Shown here: one piece after another, positions 36,764-45,685 of the stretch
Numbering within the stretch: the stretch's first letter is position 1
Layout of the letters: each line of letters starts with the position of its first letter
Assembly (NCBI RefSeq): GCF_015680235.1
Contig: NZ_JADLJL010000006.1
Location: forward strand, 62,001-126,000
Direction: 5' to 3'
From: Pseudomonas guariconensis
GTDB lineage: Bacteria; Pseudomonadota; Gammaproteobacteria; Pseudomonadales; Pseudomonadaceae
Length of the DNA stretch: 64,000 nucleotides
Notes under the pieces: model-generated
The model's database searches: none
What the model was told of the DNA's origin: nothing
Seen by the model: the letters and a program-made list of their open reading frames with translations, nothing else
Made by a program: the position numbers and the translations under genes

Positions 36764-37222
36764 ATGATCCTGCAACGCCTTTTCGCCCTGGCCCTGCTGG
36801 CGGTGTGCGCCGCCCTGGCCGTGATGGCCTGGCCCTACCAGGCCGCGTTTTCCTACGAGCCGGTGGGCCCCCGTGCCTATCCCCTGCTGATGCTCGGGCT
36901 GATGGGCCTGGCCCTGCTCTACCTGGCCATCCGCCCCACACCGATCGTGCGCAAGGATGACGAGCCGGAGCTCGACCGCGAGAGCCTGGTCAAGATCGTC
37001 GCCTGCGTCGGCCTGCTACTCGTCTTCGCCAGCACCTTCGAGCCTCTGGGCTTCATCCTCAGCGCCATTCTGGTCGGCGTGCCCATGGCCCGGCTGTACG
37101 GCGGCCGCTGGCTGCACAGCGTGGTCGTGGTCGCCGCCATGAGCCTGCTGCTGTACTGGCTGTTCGACCGCGTGATGGATGTGCCCCTGCCCCTTGGCCT
37201 GCTGGACGTACTGGAGAACTGA
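36764..37222 (+). CDS. tctB: Tripartite tricarboxylate transporter small membrane subunit TctB
   Basis: A 152-residue protein with four transmembrane segments (about 5-22, 40-58, 75-93 and 112-145), the normal size and topology for TctB. The ATG at 36764 has AGGA at 8-base spacing; in-frame codons upstream lie inside the REP and are not coding. Its stop is 3 bases before tctA. Confidence 0.92.
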   Translation: MILQRLFALALLAVCAALAVMAWPYQAAFSYEPVGPRAYPLLMLGLMGLALLYLAIRPTPIVRKDDEPELDRESLVKIVACVGLLLVFASTFEPLGFILSAILVGVPMARLYGGRWLHSVVVVAAMSLLLYWLFDRVMDVPLPLGLLDVLEN

Positions 37223-37225
37223 CAC

Positions 37226-38740
37226 ATGGATACCTTGAGCTACCTGGGCCAGGGCTTCGGCGTCGCCCTGAGCCCGTACAACCTGGTCACGGCCCTGACC
37301 GGCACCCTGATCGGCACCGTGGTCGGCCTGCTGCCGGGCCTGGGCCCGATCAATGGCGTGGCCCTGCTGATCCCCATCGCCTTCGCCCTGGGTCTGCCGC
37401 CTGAGTCGGCGCTGATCCTGCTGGCCGCGGTCTACCTGGGCTGCGAGTATGGCGGGCGCATCAGCTCGATCCTGCTGAACATCCCCGGCGAAGCGTCCAC
37501 CGTGATGACAACCCTGGACGGCTACCCCATGGCCCGCCAGGGCCTGGCTGGCGTGGCCCTGTCGCTGTCGGCCTGGAGTTCGTTCATCGGCGCCTTGATC
37601 GCCACGTGCGGCATGGTGCTGTTCGCACCGCTGCTGGCGAAATGGGCAATCGCCTTCGGCCCCGCGGAATACTTCGTGTTGATGGTATTCGCCATCGTTG
37701 CCTTGGGCGGCATGGCCGGCGACAAACCACTTAAGACGTTCATCGCCGCGTTGATCGGCCTGTTCCTCTCCAGCGTCGGCATCGACGCCAACAGCGGCGT
37801 GTACCGCTTCACCGGTGACAGCGTGCACCTGGCCGACGGCATCCAGTTCGTGGTGCTGGTGCTGGGCCTGTTTTCCATCAGCGAAATCCTCCTGCTGCTG
37901 GAAAAGACCCACCATGGCCACCAGGCCGTCAAGGCCACCGGGCGCATGCTGTTCAACGTCAAGGAGGCGGCCTCGGTGTTCGTCGTCAACGTGCGCTGCG
38001 GCCTGCTCGGCTTCGTCATGGGCGTACTTCCCGGCGCCGGCGCGACGTTGGCCAGTGCCGTAGCGTACATGACCGAGAAGCGCATCGCCGGTGACAAAGG
38101 CAAGTTCGGCAAGGGCGACGCCCGTGGCCTGGCGGCCCCGGAAACGGCTATCGGCGCCTCCTGCTGCGGCGCCCTGGTACCGATGCTGACTCTGGGCGTA
38201 CCGGGTTCAGGCACCACCGCAGTGATGATCGGCGCGCTGACCCTGTACAACATCACCCCCGGCCCGCTGCTGTTCCAACAGCAACCGGACATCGTCTGGG
38301 GCCTGATCGCGTCGCTGTTCGTCGCCAACATCATGCTGGTGATCCTGAACATCCCGATGATCCGCATCTTCACCCGTATTCTCGCGGTGCCGAACTGGGC
38401 CCTGGTGCCGGTGATCGCCATCATCACCGGGATCGGCGTGTACGCCGTGCATGCCACCACCTTCGACCTGTTCCTGATGGTCGGTATCGGCATCATGGGC
38501 TACATCCTGCGCAAGCTGGACTTCCCGCTGTCGCCGATCCTGCTGGGCTTCATCCTCGGTGGCCTGATGGAGCAGAACCTGCGCCGCGCCCTGTCGATCT
38601 CCAATGGCGAACTGGGCATCCTCTGGTCGAGCCCGATCAGCATGGGCGTCTGGGTACTGACCCTCTGCATGCTGAGCCTGCCGCTGCTGCGCATCTGGCG
38701 CAAACGCAGCCTGCAACGCCGGGCGCTGGCCGATGCCTGA
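37226..38740 (+). CDS. tctA: Tripartite tricarboxylate transporter large membrane subunit TctA
   Basis: A 504-residue permease with about 12 transmembrane helices. The internally repeated family signature is present as GLLPGLGPINGVALLIP (about 33-49) and MGVLPGAGATLASAVAY (about 265-281). With TctB it forms the ion-driven channel supplied by TctC. The last bases overlap the following AbrB-like permease gene by 8. Confidence 0.96.
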   Translation: MDTLSYLGQGFGVALSPYNLVTALTGTLIGTVVGLLPGLGPINGVALLIPIAFALGLPPESALILLAAVYLGCEYGGRISSILLNIPGEASTVMTTLDGYPMARQGLAGVALSLSAWSSFIGALIATCGMVLFAPLLAKWAIAFGPAEYFVLMVFAIVALGGMAGDKPLKTFIAALIGLFLSSVGIDANSGVYRFTGDSVHLADGIQFVVLVLGLFSISEILLLLEKTHHGHQAVKATGRMLFNVKEAASVFVVNVRCGLLGFVMGVLPGAGATLASAVAYMTEKRIAGDKGKFGKGDARGLAAPETAIGASCCGALVPMLTLGVPGSGTTAVMIGALTLYNITPGPLLFQQQPDIVWGLIASLFVANIMLVILNIPMIRIFTRILAVPNWALVPVIAIITGIGVYAVHATTFDLFLMVGIGIMGYILRKLDFPLSPILLGFILGGLMEQNLRRALSISNGELGILWSSPISMGVWVLTLCMLSLPLLRIWRKRSLQRRALADA

Positions 38741-39764
38741 CCGGTCGTTGCCGCTGTTCTGGGCGACCGGGCTGGTCGGCCTTGCTGGCGGGTTTCTCGC
38801 AAGCTTGGTCGGCTGGCCCTTGCCGTGGATGGTCGGTTCACTGCTGGCGATCATTCTGGTGCGCTGCCTGACGCCCTGGCAGCTCACGGAAATCCCCAAC
38901 GGCCGCAAATGCGGCCAATGGATCATCGGTATCGGCATCGGCCTGCATTTCACCCCGGCGGTGATCGAGCAGGTCGCCGGCCATTTCGCCCTGATCCTGT
39001 TCGGGGCATTGTTCACCACGTTCTCCAGCGTGATCAGCGTGTGGTTGCTGCGGCGCACCGGGGAAGACCGCGCCACGGCGTTCTTCGCCAGCATGCCGGG
39101 CGGTGCCGGAGAAATGGTCAACCTCGGCGCGCGCAATGGCGCGGTGATCAGCCAGGTGGCTGCAGCTCAGAGCCTGCGGGTACTGGCGGTGGTGCTGTGC
39201 ATACCGGCGCTGTTCAAGTTCCTGCTCGGCGATGGCGTACCGCTGACCCATTCAGGCAGCGTCAGCTGGGGTTGGCTGGCGTTGATCGCACCGCTTGGCG
39301 TACTGGTCGCCCTGGCCTGGCAACGCCTGCGCCAGCCAAACCCGTGGCTGTTCGGGCCATTGCTGGTAGCCGCCAGTGTGAGCCTGGCCGGCAACCTGCA
39401 GATCGGCCTGCCAAACGGTGCCAGCCAGGTTGGCCAGTGGCTGATCGGCAGCGGCCTGGCCTGCCATTTCAACCGGGCGTTCTTCCGGCGGGCACCGTCG
39501 TTCTTGGGGCGTACCTTGCTGGCGACCTTCCTCTGCATGCTGATTGCCGCCAGCGCAGCCTGGGCCTTGAGCGTGATGACGCAGCTGGACCTGCGCTCGC
39601 TGACGCTGGGGATGATGCCCGGGGGCATCGCCGAGATGAGCCTGACGGCGGAGACCTTGCAGCTGTCGGTGCCGTTGGTGACGGCGCTGCAAATGATGCG
39701 GTTGTTGTTCGTGCTGTTTCTGGCCGAGCCGTTGTTCAGGTATTGGGTGACGCATCAGCGCTGA
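38733..39764 (+). CDS. AbrB-family membrane protein (putative transporter)
   Basis: A 343-residue integral membrane protein with about ten helices arranged as two related halves. The duplicated motif occurs as FASMPGGAGEMVNLGARNG (near 110) and LGMMPGGIAEMSLTAETL (near 290), typical of the COG3180/TIGR03082 AbrB duplication family. E. coli AbrB is a membrane protein of unknown function linked to aidB regulation, unrelated to the Bacillus AbrB transcription factor. The gene overlaps tctA by 8 bases and is the last in the operon, so a role in carboxylate transport is a fair inference. Confidence 0.85.
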   Translation: MPDRSLPLFWATGLVGLAGGFLASLVGWPLPWMVGSLLAIILVRCLTPWQLTEIPNGRKCGQWIIGIGIGLHFTPAVIEQVAGHFALILFGALFTTFSSVISVWLLRRTGEDRATAFFASMPGGAGEMVNLGARNGAVISQVAAAQSLRVLAVVLCIPALFKFLLGDGVPLTHSGSVSWGWLALIAPLGVLVALAWQRLRQPNPWLFGPLLVAASVSLAGNLQIGLPNGASQVGQWLIGSGLACHFNRAFFRRAPSFLGRTLLATFLCMLIAASAAWALSVMTQLDLRSLTLGMMPGGIAEMSLTAETLQLSVPLVTALQMMRLLFVLFLAEPLFRYWVTHQR

Positions 39765-39779
39765 CATAAGGGGCCGCTT

Positions 39780-39846
39780 TGCGCCCCATCGCCGACAAGC
39801 CGGCTCCCACAGAGATCCGGTGGGGGCCGGCTTGCCGGCGATGGGG
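39780..39846. repeat. Compact REP hairpin between convergent genes
   Basis: GCGCCCCATCGCCGACAAGC (39780-39799) pairs with GGCCGGCTTGCCGGCGATGGGGCGC (39827-39851) around a short loop. It sits between the AbrB-like gene and ung and may serve as a bidirectional transcription end. Confidence 0.85.
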
Positions 39847-39868
39847 CGCGAAGCGGCCCTCTTTCAGG

Positions 39869-40561
39869 TCACAACGGCGGCAACGCCCAGTCGATAGGCG
39901 CCAGCCCACGCTGCTCGAGGAAGCTGTTGGTCCGGCTGAAATGCCCGCAACCGAAGAACCCGCGATACGCCGACAACGGCGATGGGTGCACCGACTTGAG
40001 CACTAGGTGCTTGGTGCCATCGATCAGCTTCTGCTTGCTCTGGGCATGAGACCCCCACAGCAGGAACACCACGTTCTCGCACTGCTCGCTGACCACCTGG
40101 ATGACCCTGTCGGTGAACGGCTGCCAACCCGCGTTGGCATGGGAGGCGGCGTTGCCACGCTGCACGGTCATGGTGGTGTTGAGCAGCAATACGCCCTGCT
40201 CGGCCCAGCGTTGCAGGTAGCCATGGTTGGGGATCGGCAGGTTGAGGTCGCGCTGCAGTTCCTTGTAGATGTTCACCAGCGAAGGCGGCGTGGGCACGCC
40301 CGGCTGCACCGAGAAGCACAGGCCATGGGCCTGACCAGGACCGTGGTACGGGTCCTGGCCGAGGATGACCACCTTCACCTTGTCCAACGGCGTGGAGTTC
40401 AGGGCATTGAAGATCATCGGCCCAGGCGGGTAGATCTCCTTGCCGGCCGCGTATTCCTGGCGCAGGAACTCGCGTAGCTGCTGCATATAGGGTTGGTCGA
40501 ACTCGGCGCGCAACGCGGCTTTCCAACCGGGCTCGAGCTTGATGCGATCGTCGTCAGTCAT
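39869..40561 (-). CDS. ung: Uracil-DNA glycosylase (family 1)
   Basis: A 230-residue enzyme that excises uracil from DNA. The water-activating loop [14 protein letters not shown] contains the catalytic Asp of family 1, [14 protein letters not shown] is the mid-region motif, and the DNA-intercalating loop [19 protein letters not shown] contains the catalytic His. Full length. Start at 40561 by family alignment. Confidence 0.97.
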   Translation of the reverse strand: MTDDDRIKLEPGWKAALRAEFDQPYMQQLREFLRQEYAAGKEIYPPGPMIFNALNSTPLDKVKVVILGQDPYHGPGQAHGLCFSVQPGVPTPPSLVNIYKELQRDLNLPIPNHGYLQRWAEQGVLLLNTTMTVQRGNAASHANAGWQPFTDRVIQVVSEQCENVVFLLWGSHAQSKQKLIDGTKHLVLKSVHPSPLSAYRGFFGCGHFSRTNSFLEQRGLAPIDWALPPL

Positions 40562-40687
40562 GGGGCCATCCGTAAACAATGGCGCGACACTAGGTAAGCC
40601 GTCCGGCCTTGTCAATCGATCCGACCGACGACCGGCATGATCACGCGTGAGGTCCATACTTGTGCGATGACGTTCGCGAGGTTGCCC

Positions 40688-41794
40688 ATGTCCATTCAAT
40701 GCGAGGTACTCACCGGAGTCGATGGCGCGCGCATCGGCATCGCCACCCTGGATGCGCCCAAGGCGCTCAACGCCTTGAGCCTGCCGATGATCGAGGTGCT
40801 CGACCAACACCTGCACGCCTGGGCCGAAGACCCGGGCATCGTTTGCGTGTTGCTGCGCGGCAATGGGCCCAAGGCCTTTTGCGCCGGTGGCGACGTTCGT
40901 GCCCTGGTGCATGCCTGCCGCGAGCACCCCGGCAGCGTGCCGCCCCTGGCTACCACCTTCTTCGCTGCCGAGTACCGGCTCGACCACCGCCTGCACACCT
41001 ACCCCAAGCCCCTGCTGTGCTGGGGGCATGGCCATGTGCTCGGCGGTGGCATGGGCCTGCTGCAAGGTGCCGGGGTACGCATCGTCACGCCCAGCAGCCG
41101 GCTGGCCATGCCGGAGATCAGCATCGGCCTGTATCCCGATGTCGGCGCCAGCTGGTTCCTTGCCCGCCTGCCGGGCAAGCTCGGCCTGTTCCTGGGCTTG
41201 ACCGGGGCGCCGATCAACGCCCGCGACGCCCTGGACCTGGGCCTGGCCGACCGCCTGCTCGGCGAGCAACAGCAGGAGGCGCTGATCGAGGAACTGCTGC
41301 AGTTGAACTGGCAGGAGCAGACCGCCTTGCAATTGAACAGCCTGCTCAAGGCCGAGCAGCACCGGGCCTGTGCCGAACTGCCCGCAGCCCAGTGGCTGCC
41401 GCGTCGGGAAATGATCGACGCGCTGCTCGACGTGGCCGATCCAGTGGCGGCCTGGCGCGCCTTGTCAGGGTTGAGCAAGCATGCCGACCCGCTATTGGCC
41501 GAGGCCGGGCAGCGTTTGCACGAAGGCTGCCCGCTGACTGCGCACCTGGTCTGGGAACAGATCCGCCGCGCCCGGCACCTGTCGCTGGCCCAGGTGTTCC
41601 AGATGGAATACACCATGAGCCTGAACTGCTGCCGGCACCCGGAATTCAGTGAAGGCGTGCGCGCTCGCCTGCTGGACAAAGACAACCAGCCGCGCTGGCA
41701 CTGGCCGGATATCGACCAGGTACCAGCGGCAGTGGTGGAGGCGCATTTCGCCAAGGTGTGGGAAGGGCGGCACCCGCTGGCCGACCTGAGCTGA
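40688..41794 (+). CDS. Enoyl-CoA hydratase/isomerase family protein, 3-hydroxyisobutyryl-CoA hydrolase-like
   Basis: A 368-residue crotonase-fold protein. The oxyanion-hole segments [12 protein letters not shown] (about 60-71) and [10 protein letters not shown] (about 118-127) are intact, and [23 protein letters not shown] carries the acidic residue of the hydrolase subgroup. Length above 340 residues with a C-terminal helical extension fits 3-hydroxyisobutyryl-CoA hydrolase (valine breakdown) rather than short enoyl-CoA hydratases; the actual substrate is uncertain. I use the ATG at 40688 with GAGG at 7 bases; the open frame begins earlier at 40637. Confidence 0.85.
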   Translation: MSIQCEVLTGVDGARIGIATLDAPKALNALSLPMIEVLDQHLHAWAEDPGIVCVLLRGNGPKAFCAGGDVRALVHACREHPGSVPPLATTFFAAEYRLDHRLHTYPKPLLCWGHGHVLGGGMGLLQGAGVRIVTPSSRLAMPEISIGLYPDVGASWFLARLPGKLGLFLGLTGAPINARDALDLGLADRLLGEQQQEALIEELLQLNWQEQTALQLNSLLKAEQHRACAELPAAQWLPRREMIDALLDVADPVAAWRALSGLSKHADPLLAEAGQRLHEGCPLTAHLVWEQIRRARHLSLAQVFQMEYTMSLNCCRHPEFSEGVRARLLDKDNQPRWHWPDIDQVPAAVVEAHFAKVWEGRHPLADLS

Positions 41795-41804
41795 AATTCA
41801 GTGA

Positions 41805-42257
41805 TCAGCGCTGCCAGTGGCGGTTGTCCCCACGCCGGCCATCAGGCCGACGATTGTCGTCACCACGGCCGTTGGAATGCCAGCGCTCGTTCTGGTGGCG
41901 GCGGTTGTCGTTGCGATAGTCGTGTCGGTCCCTGTCACGCCCATAGTCGTAGCGCTGACGGTTGCCATAGTCGTTACGCGGGTTGCCATGCCATTGGTTC
42001 ACGCGGTGGGCGGGGTATGGCTTGTAGTACGGCGAAGGCGCCGAGCGGTAGTAGCGGGGTGCCGGTTGATAATACCGGGGCTGGTAATAGCGCGGCTGCG
42101 GCGCGACATAGTAACGGTCGTGACGGTAGTAGCTGGGGTAGTAGTAGCGATCGCTCGTGTAGTAGTCCGAGCGGTAGTACCTACCATCCTCGTAATAGGG
42201 AACACAGGCGCTGGTGAGCAGGCCCAACAAGGCGATCAGCAGAATTCGACGGTACAT
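41805..42257 (-). CDS. Tyr/Arg-rich lipoprotein
   Basis: A 150-residue lipoprotein precursor: signal MYRRILLIALLGLLTSAC with lipobox LTSAC, then a low-complexity mature chain. Its first half is dominated by Tyr, Arg and Pro (repeats such as PRYYQPRYYQPAPRYY) and its second half by Asn, Arg, Asp and His. GGAGG precedes the ATG at 6 bases. No domain is recognisable; similar Tyr-rich lipoproteins occur in pseudomonads without known function. A surface or cell-wall-binding role would be a guess. Confidence 0.75.
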   Translation of the reverse strand: MYRRILLIALLGLLTSACVPYYEDGRYYRSDYYTSDRYYYPSYYRHDRYYVAPQPRYYQPRYYQPAPRYYRSAPSPYYKPYPAHRVNQWHGNPRNDYGNRQRYDYGRDRDRHDYRNDNRRHQNERWHSNGRGDDNRRPDGRRGDNRHWQR

Positions 42258-42462
42258 AGCGGCCTCCTGGACCGCAGGCTGCCCGACACAGCGGCGCTGG
42301 CGAGCGTCGATGCAAATGCGTTCATCGACACCCGATCAGACCATCAAGCGAAGGTCCAGTGCCCTTTTTGCAATGAATTGAAACAGGTTGTCGACGACCG
42401 GAAGCCGGCAAGGTTTTTCCCCGGTAGAATCGGCTTCATCCCTGTACATCGCGGTTCGCACC

Positions 42463-42684
42463 ATGAACGATCCCCAACGCTGCCCTGCGTGTGGCGCCCT
42501 CAACCAGTGCACCTTGGCAGACCCTCGCAGCGCTACGCAGCCATGCTGGTGCTTTGGCGTGACCATCGACCCGGCGGTACTCCAGGCCCTGCCCGAGGCA
42601 TTACGCGACAAGGCCTGCCTGTGCCCGCGCTGCGCGGCGGTGGATGACCGGCTCAAGGCAGCGCAGACGGCGGCAACACGCTAG
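42463..42684 (+). CDS. Cysteine-rich CWC-family small protein
   Basis: A 73-residue protein with the family pattern: a CPACGALNQC knuckle at the N-terminus, the central PCWCFGVTID that gives the family its name, and a second CLCPRC pair, together able to bind one or two zinc ions. Function unknown. The ATG at 42463 begins the conserved part. It lies 29 bases upstream of the pseudouridine synthase gene, a pairing seen in many pseudomonads, so the two are probably cotranscribed. Confidence 0.85.
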   Translation: MNDPQRCPACGALNQCTLADPRSATQPCWCFGVTIDPAVLQALPEALRDKACLCPRCAAVDDRLKAAQTAATR

Positions 42685-42713
42685 AATCCGCCACTTTTCT
42701 CAAGACCGCCCCC

Positions 42714-43406
42714 ATGCGCCTCGACCGCTTCCTCGCCAACCTGCCCTGCTACAACCGCCAGCAGGTCCGCCTGCTGCTGGCCCAGCGGCGCGTGCGCGTC
42801 GACGGTGTGGTGACCGTCGAGCCCGAGCGAGACGTACGCGAATTCAGCCGCGTCGAAGTGGATGACCAAGTGCTCCAGGCTGGGCGTCCGGCGCGCTACC
42901 TGATGCTGCACAAGCCCACCGGTTGCGTCAGCGCCACCCACGACCCGCAGCACCCCACCGTGCTCGACCTGTTGCCGGCCGCGTTGCGCGAAGACCTGCA
43001 CATCGCTGGCCGCCTGGACTACAACACCACCGGCCTGATGATTCTGACCAACGATGGCCAGTGGTCCAGGCGCCTGACCCAACCAAAGACGAAGCTGGCA
43101 AAGGTCTACCAGGTGCATACCGAAGACGAGATCGGCGAGCACTACGCGGCCAGGTTCCGCGAAGGGTTGTACTTCGCCTTCGAAGACCTCACCACCCAGC
43201 CCGCGCATCTGGAGATCCTGGGGCCGCGCCTGGCGCGGCTGGCAATCGTCGAAGGGCGTTACCACCAGGTCAAACGCATGTTCGGGCATTTCGACAACAA
43301 GGTGGTGGGCTTGCACCGAGAGCGGATGGGCGGCATCGACCTGGACCCAGCCCTGGCACCGGGGGAATACCGCGACCTTACGGCCGAAGAGATCGCGATG
43401 GTCTGA
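42714..43406 (+). CDS. RsuA-family 16S rRNA pseudouridine synthase
   Basis: A 230-residue enzyme. The N-terminal S4 RNA-binding domain (MRLDRFLANLPCYNRQQVR) is followed by the pseudouridine synthase fold, whose catalytic Asp is in GRLDYNTTGLMILTNDG (about 101-117). KLAKVYQV and IVEGRYHQVKRMF are conserved family segments. Closest in layout to RsuA, which modifies U516 of 16S rRNA; the exact target is inferred. Confidence 0.9.
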   Translation: MRLDRFLANLPCYNRQQVRLLLAQRRVRVDGVVTVEPERDVREFSRVEVDDQVLQAGRPARYLMLHKPTGCVSATHDPQHPTVLDLLPAALREDLHIAGRLDYNTTGLMILTNDGQWSRRLTQPKTKLAKVYQVHTEDEIGEHYAARFREGLYFAFEDLTTQPAHLEILGPRLARLAIVEGRYHQVKRMFGHFDNKVVGLHRERMGGIDLDPALAPGEYRDLTAEEIAMV

Positions 43407-43427
43407 CTTCTGCGGGTCGCCAGTCAG

Positions 43428-43556
43428 GGCCCAATCGCGGGGCAAGTCCACTCCCACAAGGAGCGCACCGCCCCTAATGAGCCTGTGGAGGTCCTGCTCG
43501 GTCTTGTTGACAGCGCTGCCCCTGTGGGAGCGGGCTTGTCCCGCGATTGGGCCGGC
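43428..43556. repeat. Inverted REP pair; rest of the 43407-43886 gap
   Basis: GGCCCAATCGCGGGGCAAGT (43429-43448) faces CTGTGGGAGCGGGCTTGTCCCGCGATTGGGCC (43522-43553). The remaining 330 bases up to phaG should hold its promoter; I could not pick a convincing sigma-70 or RpoN site. Confidence 0.8.
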
Positions 43557-43886
43557 CCTGCTGCCCACCTTCCCCCAGCGTTTTTCCGTCGCGCATCCTC
43601 CAAACGGCACTTGCACGATCCCTACCCTGCTGCTTGAATCAAACTGGTCGGTCTGCATGTGACCAAACAGTCACTCCCGCAGTCCAAGACGCCTTTTTGC
43701 CGGCCACCCAGGGCCTCGATGTCTTGGGGCACGGCAGATTGCCCACCTAGAACAAATACCGTCGACACGCCTGCCAAGGATCGACACAAGGGCTCCCGGT
43801 TTCTCTTCCAGGCGAATGCCTACCTGTCATAAACAACGTGCACCCTAGGTCACGCGAATACCCTTTTTGCGCCAGGAGTCGATGAC

Positions 43887-44771
43887 ATGAGGCCAGAAAT
43901 CGCTGTGCTTGATATTCAAGGTCAGTACCGGGTTTACACGGAGTTCTATCGCGCGGAAGCAGCCGAGAAGACGATCATCCTGATCAACGGCTCCCTGGCC
44001 ACCACGGCCTCTTTCGCCCAGACGGTGCGCAACCTGCACCCCCAGTTCAACGTCGTGCTGTACGACCAGCCCTACGCGGGCAAGTCCAAGCCGCACAACC
44101 ACCAGGAACGCCTGATCAGCAAGGAAACCGAGGCGCACATTCTCCTCGAGCTGATCGAGCACTTCGAGGCCGACCATGTGATGTCGTTCTCCTGGGGCGG
44201 AGCCTGCACCCTGCTGGCGCTGGCGCACCAGCCGCGGCGGGTGAAGAAGGCCGTGGTGAGTTCGTTCTCGCCGATCATCAATGCACCGATGCGCGACTAC
44301 CTGGAACGCGGTTGCCAGTACCTGGCCGCCTGCGACCGCTACCAGGTCGGCAATCTGGTCAACGACACCATCGGCAAGTACTTGCCGTCGCTGTTCAAGC
44401 GCTTCAACTACCGGCATGTGAGCAGCCTGGACAGCCACGAGTACGCGCAGATGCACTTCCACATCAACCAGGTGCTTGACCATGACCTGGAGCGGGCATT
44501 GAAGGCGGCGCGCAACATCGACATCCCGGTGCTGTTCATCAATGGCGACCGTGACGAGTACACCACCGTCGAAGATGCCCGGCACTTCAGCCGGCACGTG
44601 GGCCAGAGCCACTTCAGCGTGATCCGCGACGCCGGCCACTTCCTAGACATGGAGCACAAGAGCGCCTGCGAGGACACCCGTGCCGCTATGCTCGGTTTCC
44701 TCAAGCCGACCGTACGCCAGCCCCGTCAACGCAGTCATTACGTACAGGGGCAGCATGCACTGGCTATCTGA
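43887..44771 (+). CDS. phaG: PhaG, (R)-3-hydroxyacyl-ACP thioesterase/transacylase
   Basis: A 294-residue alpha/beta hydrolase nearly matching the P. putida PhaG sequence I remember. It diverts (R)-3-hydroxyacyl groups from fatty-acid synthesis to medium-chain polyhydroxyalkanoate made from sugars. The triad is visible as Ser102 (MSFSWGGA), Asp223 (INGDRDEYTT) and His251 (AGHFLDME); INGSLATT gives the oxyanion region. RhlA is a close relative, but the start MRPEIAVLDIQGQYRVYTEF and the C-terminus favour PhaG. It stands alone, 116 bases before tRNA-Gly. Confidence 0.95.
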   Translation: MRPEIAVLDIQGQYRVYTEFYRAEAAEKTIILINGSLATTASFAQTVRNLHPQFNVVLYDQPYAGKSKPHNHQERLISKETEAHILLELIEHFEADHVMSFSWGGACTLLALAHQPRRVKKAVVSSFSPIINAPMRDYLERGCQYLAACDRYQVGNLVNDTIGKYLPSLFKRFNYRHVSSLDSHEYAQMHFHINQVLDHDLERALKAARNIDIPVLFINGDRDEYTTVEDARHFSRHVGQSHFSVIRDAGHFLDMEHKSACEDTRAAMLGFLKPTVRQPRQRSHYVQGQHALAI

Positions 44772-44887
44772 GAGGTTCGGCGACCTGTGGCCCTGTATCA
44801 CCTTGGGCTACAAGTCGCCGACAGGTCTTTTTACACACTCGGGCTTTCCAGGCCTTGGGGGATCTGGTAAAAATGTCGGCCTCTGAA

Positions 44888-44961
44888 GCGGGTATAGTTT
44901 ATTGGTAAAACTATAGCTTCCCAAGCTATTGAGGAGGGTTCGATTCCCTCTACCCGCTCCA
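44888..44961 (+). tRNA. tRNA-Gly (anticodon CCC)
   Basis: The acceptor stem GCGGGTA/TACCCGC is perfect. The D arm is GTTT...AAAC, the anticodon stem ATAGC/GCTAT with loop TTCCCAA places CCC at 44930-44932, and the T arm GAGGG-TTCGATT-CCCTC is perfect. The discriminator T is followed by an encoded CCA. tRNA-Gly(CCC) is a known integration target for islands in Pseudomonas. Confidence 0.97.
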
Positions 44962-45132
44962 ACCCTTGATCTAGAGCCTCTGATCCCACTCCCCCTGGCT
45001 TCCTGCCCCCTCGCCCAATCTTCTCTGGGTGCTGTCACCTGCCCCCTAAAAAAACCAAGATCCCGCAACCTGTCTGCCTGGAAAGCCAAGCGGATTAGCC
45101 TCCATTCGTTTACTCAGAGGCCGCTTGGCAGG

Positions 45133-45210
45133 CTACTCCCGTAGGCTTGCCGCTGACCTGACCTTGTGGCCGTTCGGAGCCTTGATCTCGATGCTGACTT
45201 CGCTAGTCAT
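45133..45210 (-). CDS. Possible 25-residue peptide or gene remnant
   Basis: A 25-residue frame (MTSEVSIEIKAPNGHKVRSAASLRE) starts 10 bases after the stop of the 45221 gene on the same strand. Its codon pattern looks coding and its composition resembles the end of a beta-strand domain, but there is no clear ribosome binding site. It may be a real short gene or the last piece of a protein broken by a frameshift. Confidence 0.25.
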   Translation of the reverse strand: MTSEVSIEIKAPNGHKVRSAASLRE

Positions 45211-45220
45211 CGTAATGACG

Positions 45221-45511
45221 CTAGTACTGTTCGACCAGTGCAACGTCTTCACATACCAGCGCATCGGGCCAATGCTGTGCCAGCAATCCGTTCACGATGT
45301 CGAGCATTCCCTTCTTTGTCAGTTTCATCCAGCGCTCACCGCTGGCCCCCTTCATGACGATAGCGCGTTCGGCCTCAGGGAGCTTCTCCAGCTTTCCGGC
45401 AAGCTCCGTGAGCGTTTGATTGCAACTCTCCAGAGGCTCCTCAGCGGGCCGCCTGCCCCATTCGATGATCGCGCCCATCTGATGGTGGTGGTTGACGAAC
45501 CACCGGGACAT
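45221..45511 (-). CDS. Hypothetical protein downstream of the retron reverse transcriptase
   Basis: A frame of 96 residues from the ATG at 45511, with a helical charged middle (LTELAGKLEKLPEAERAIVMKG) and an acidic C-terminus. The frame stays open upstream to a TTG at 45622. Of that part only the stretch just before the ATG (SFFLESLRDPTF) looks protein-like, so the true start is uncertain and the 5' end may be damaged. No Shine-Dalgarno is evident for either start. It follows the reverse transcriptase by about 175 bases on the same strand and could be a third component of the retron operon. No family recognised. Confidence 0.45.
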   Translation of the reverse strand: MSRWFVNHHHQMGAIIEWGRRPAEEPLESCNQTLTELAGKLEKLPEAERAIVMKGASGERWMKLTKKGMLDIVNGLLAQHWPDALVCEDVALVEQY

Positions 45512-45685
45512 GAAAGTCGGGTCGCGCAGGCTTTCGAGAAAGAAACTCAGTGGCCAGAGCCATGATGAGTTACACCACTTCCCGGAACACGATCGATCAT
45601 TTGGACTCAATGGGCAGAACAATATCTCCCAGGCCTAGGAGAAGCGCACCGGAGAGAGCTGCGAGGCGATGTACGAAATCTAGGC

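Noticed and set aside
44808..45089. Minus-strand open frame covering tRNA-Gly
   Set aside because: It is the antisense of the tRNA; frames of this type (GRGNRTLLNSLGS) are a common annotation artefact.
45125..45565. Plus-strand 146-residue frame near the left edge of the island
   Set aside because: It is antisense to the 45221-45511 frame, starts with an implausible Arg/Leu-rich stretch and lacks a ribosome binding site; the minus-strand reading is more protein-like, though itself weak.
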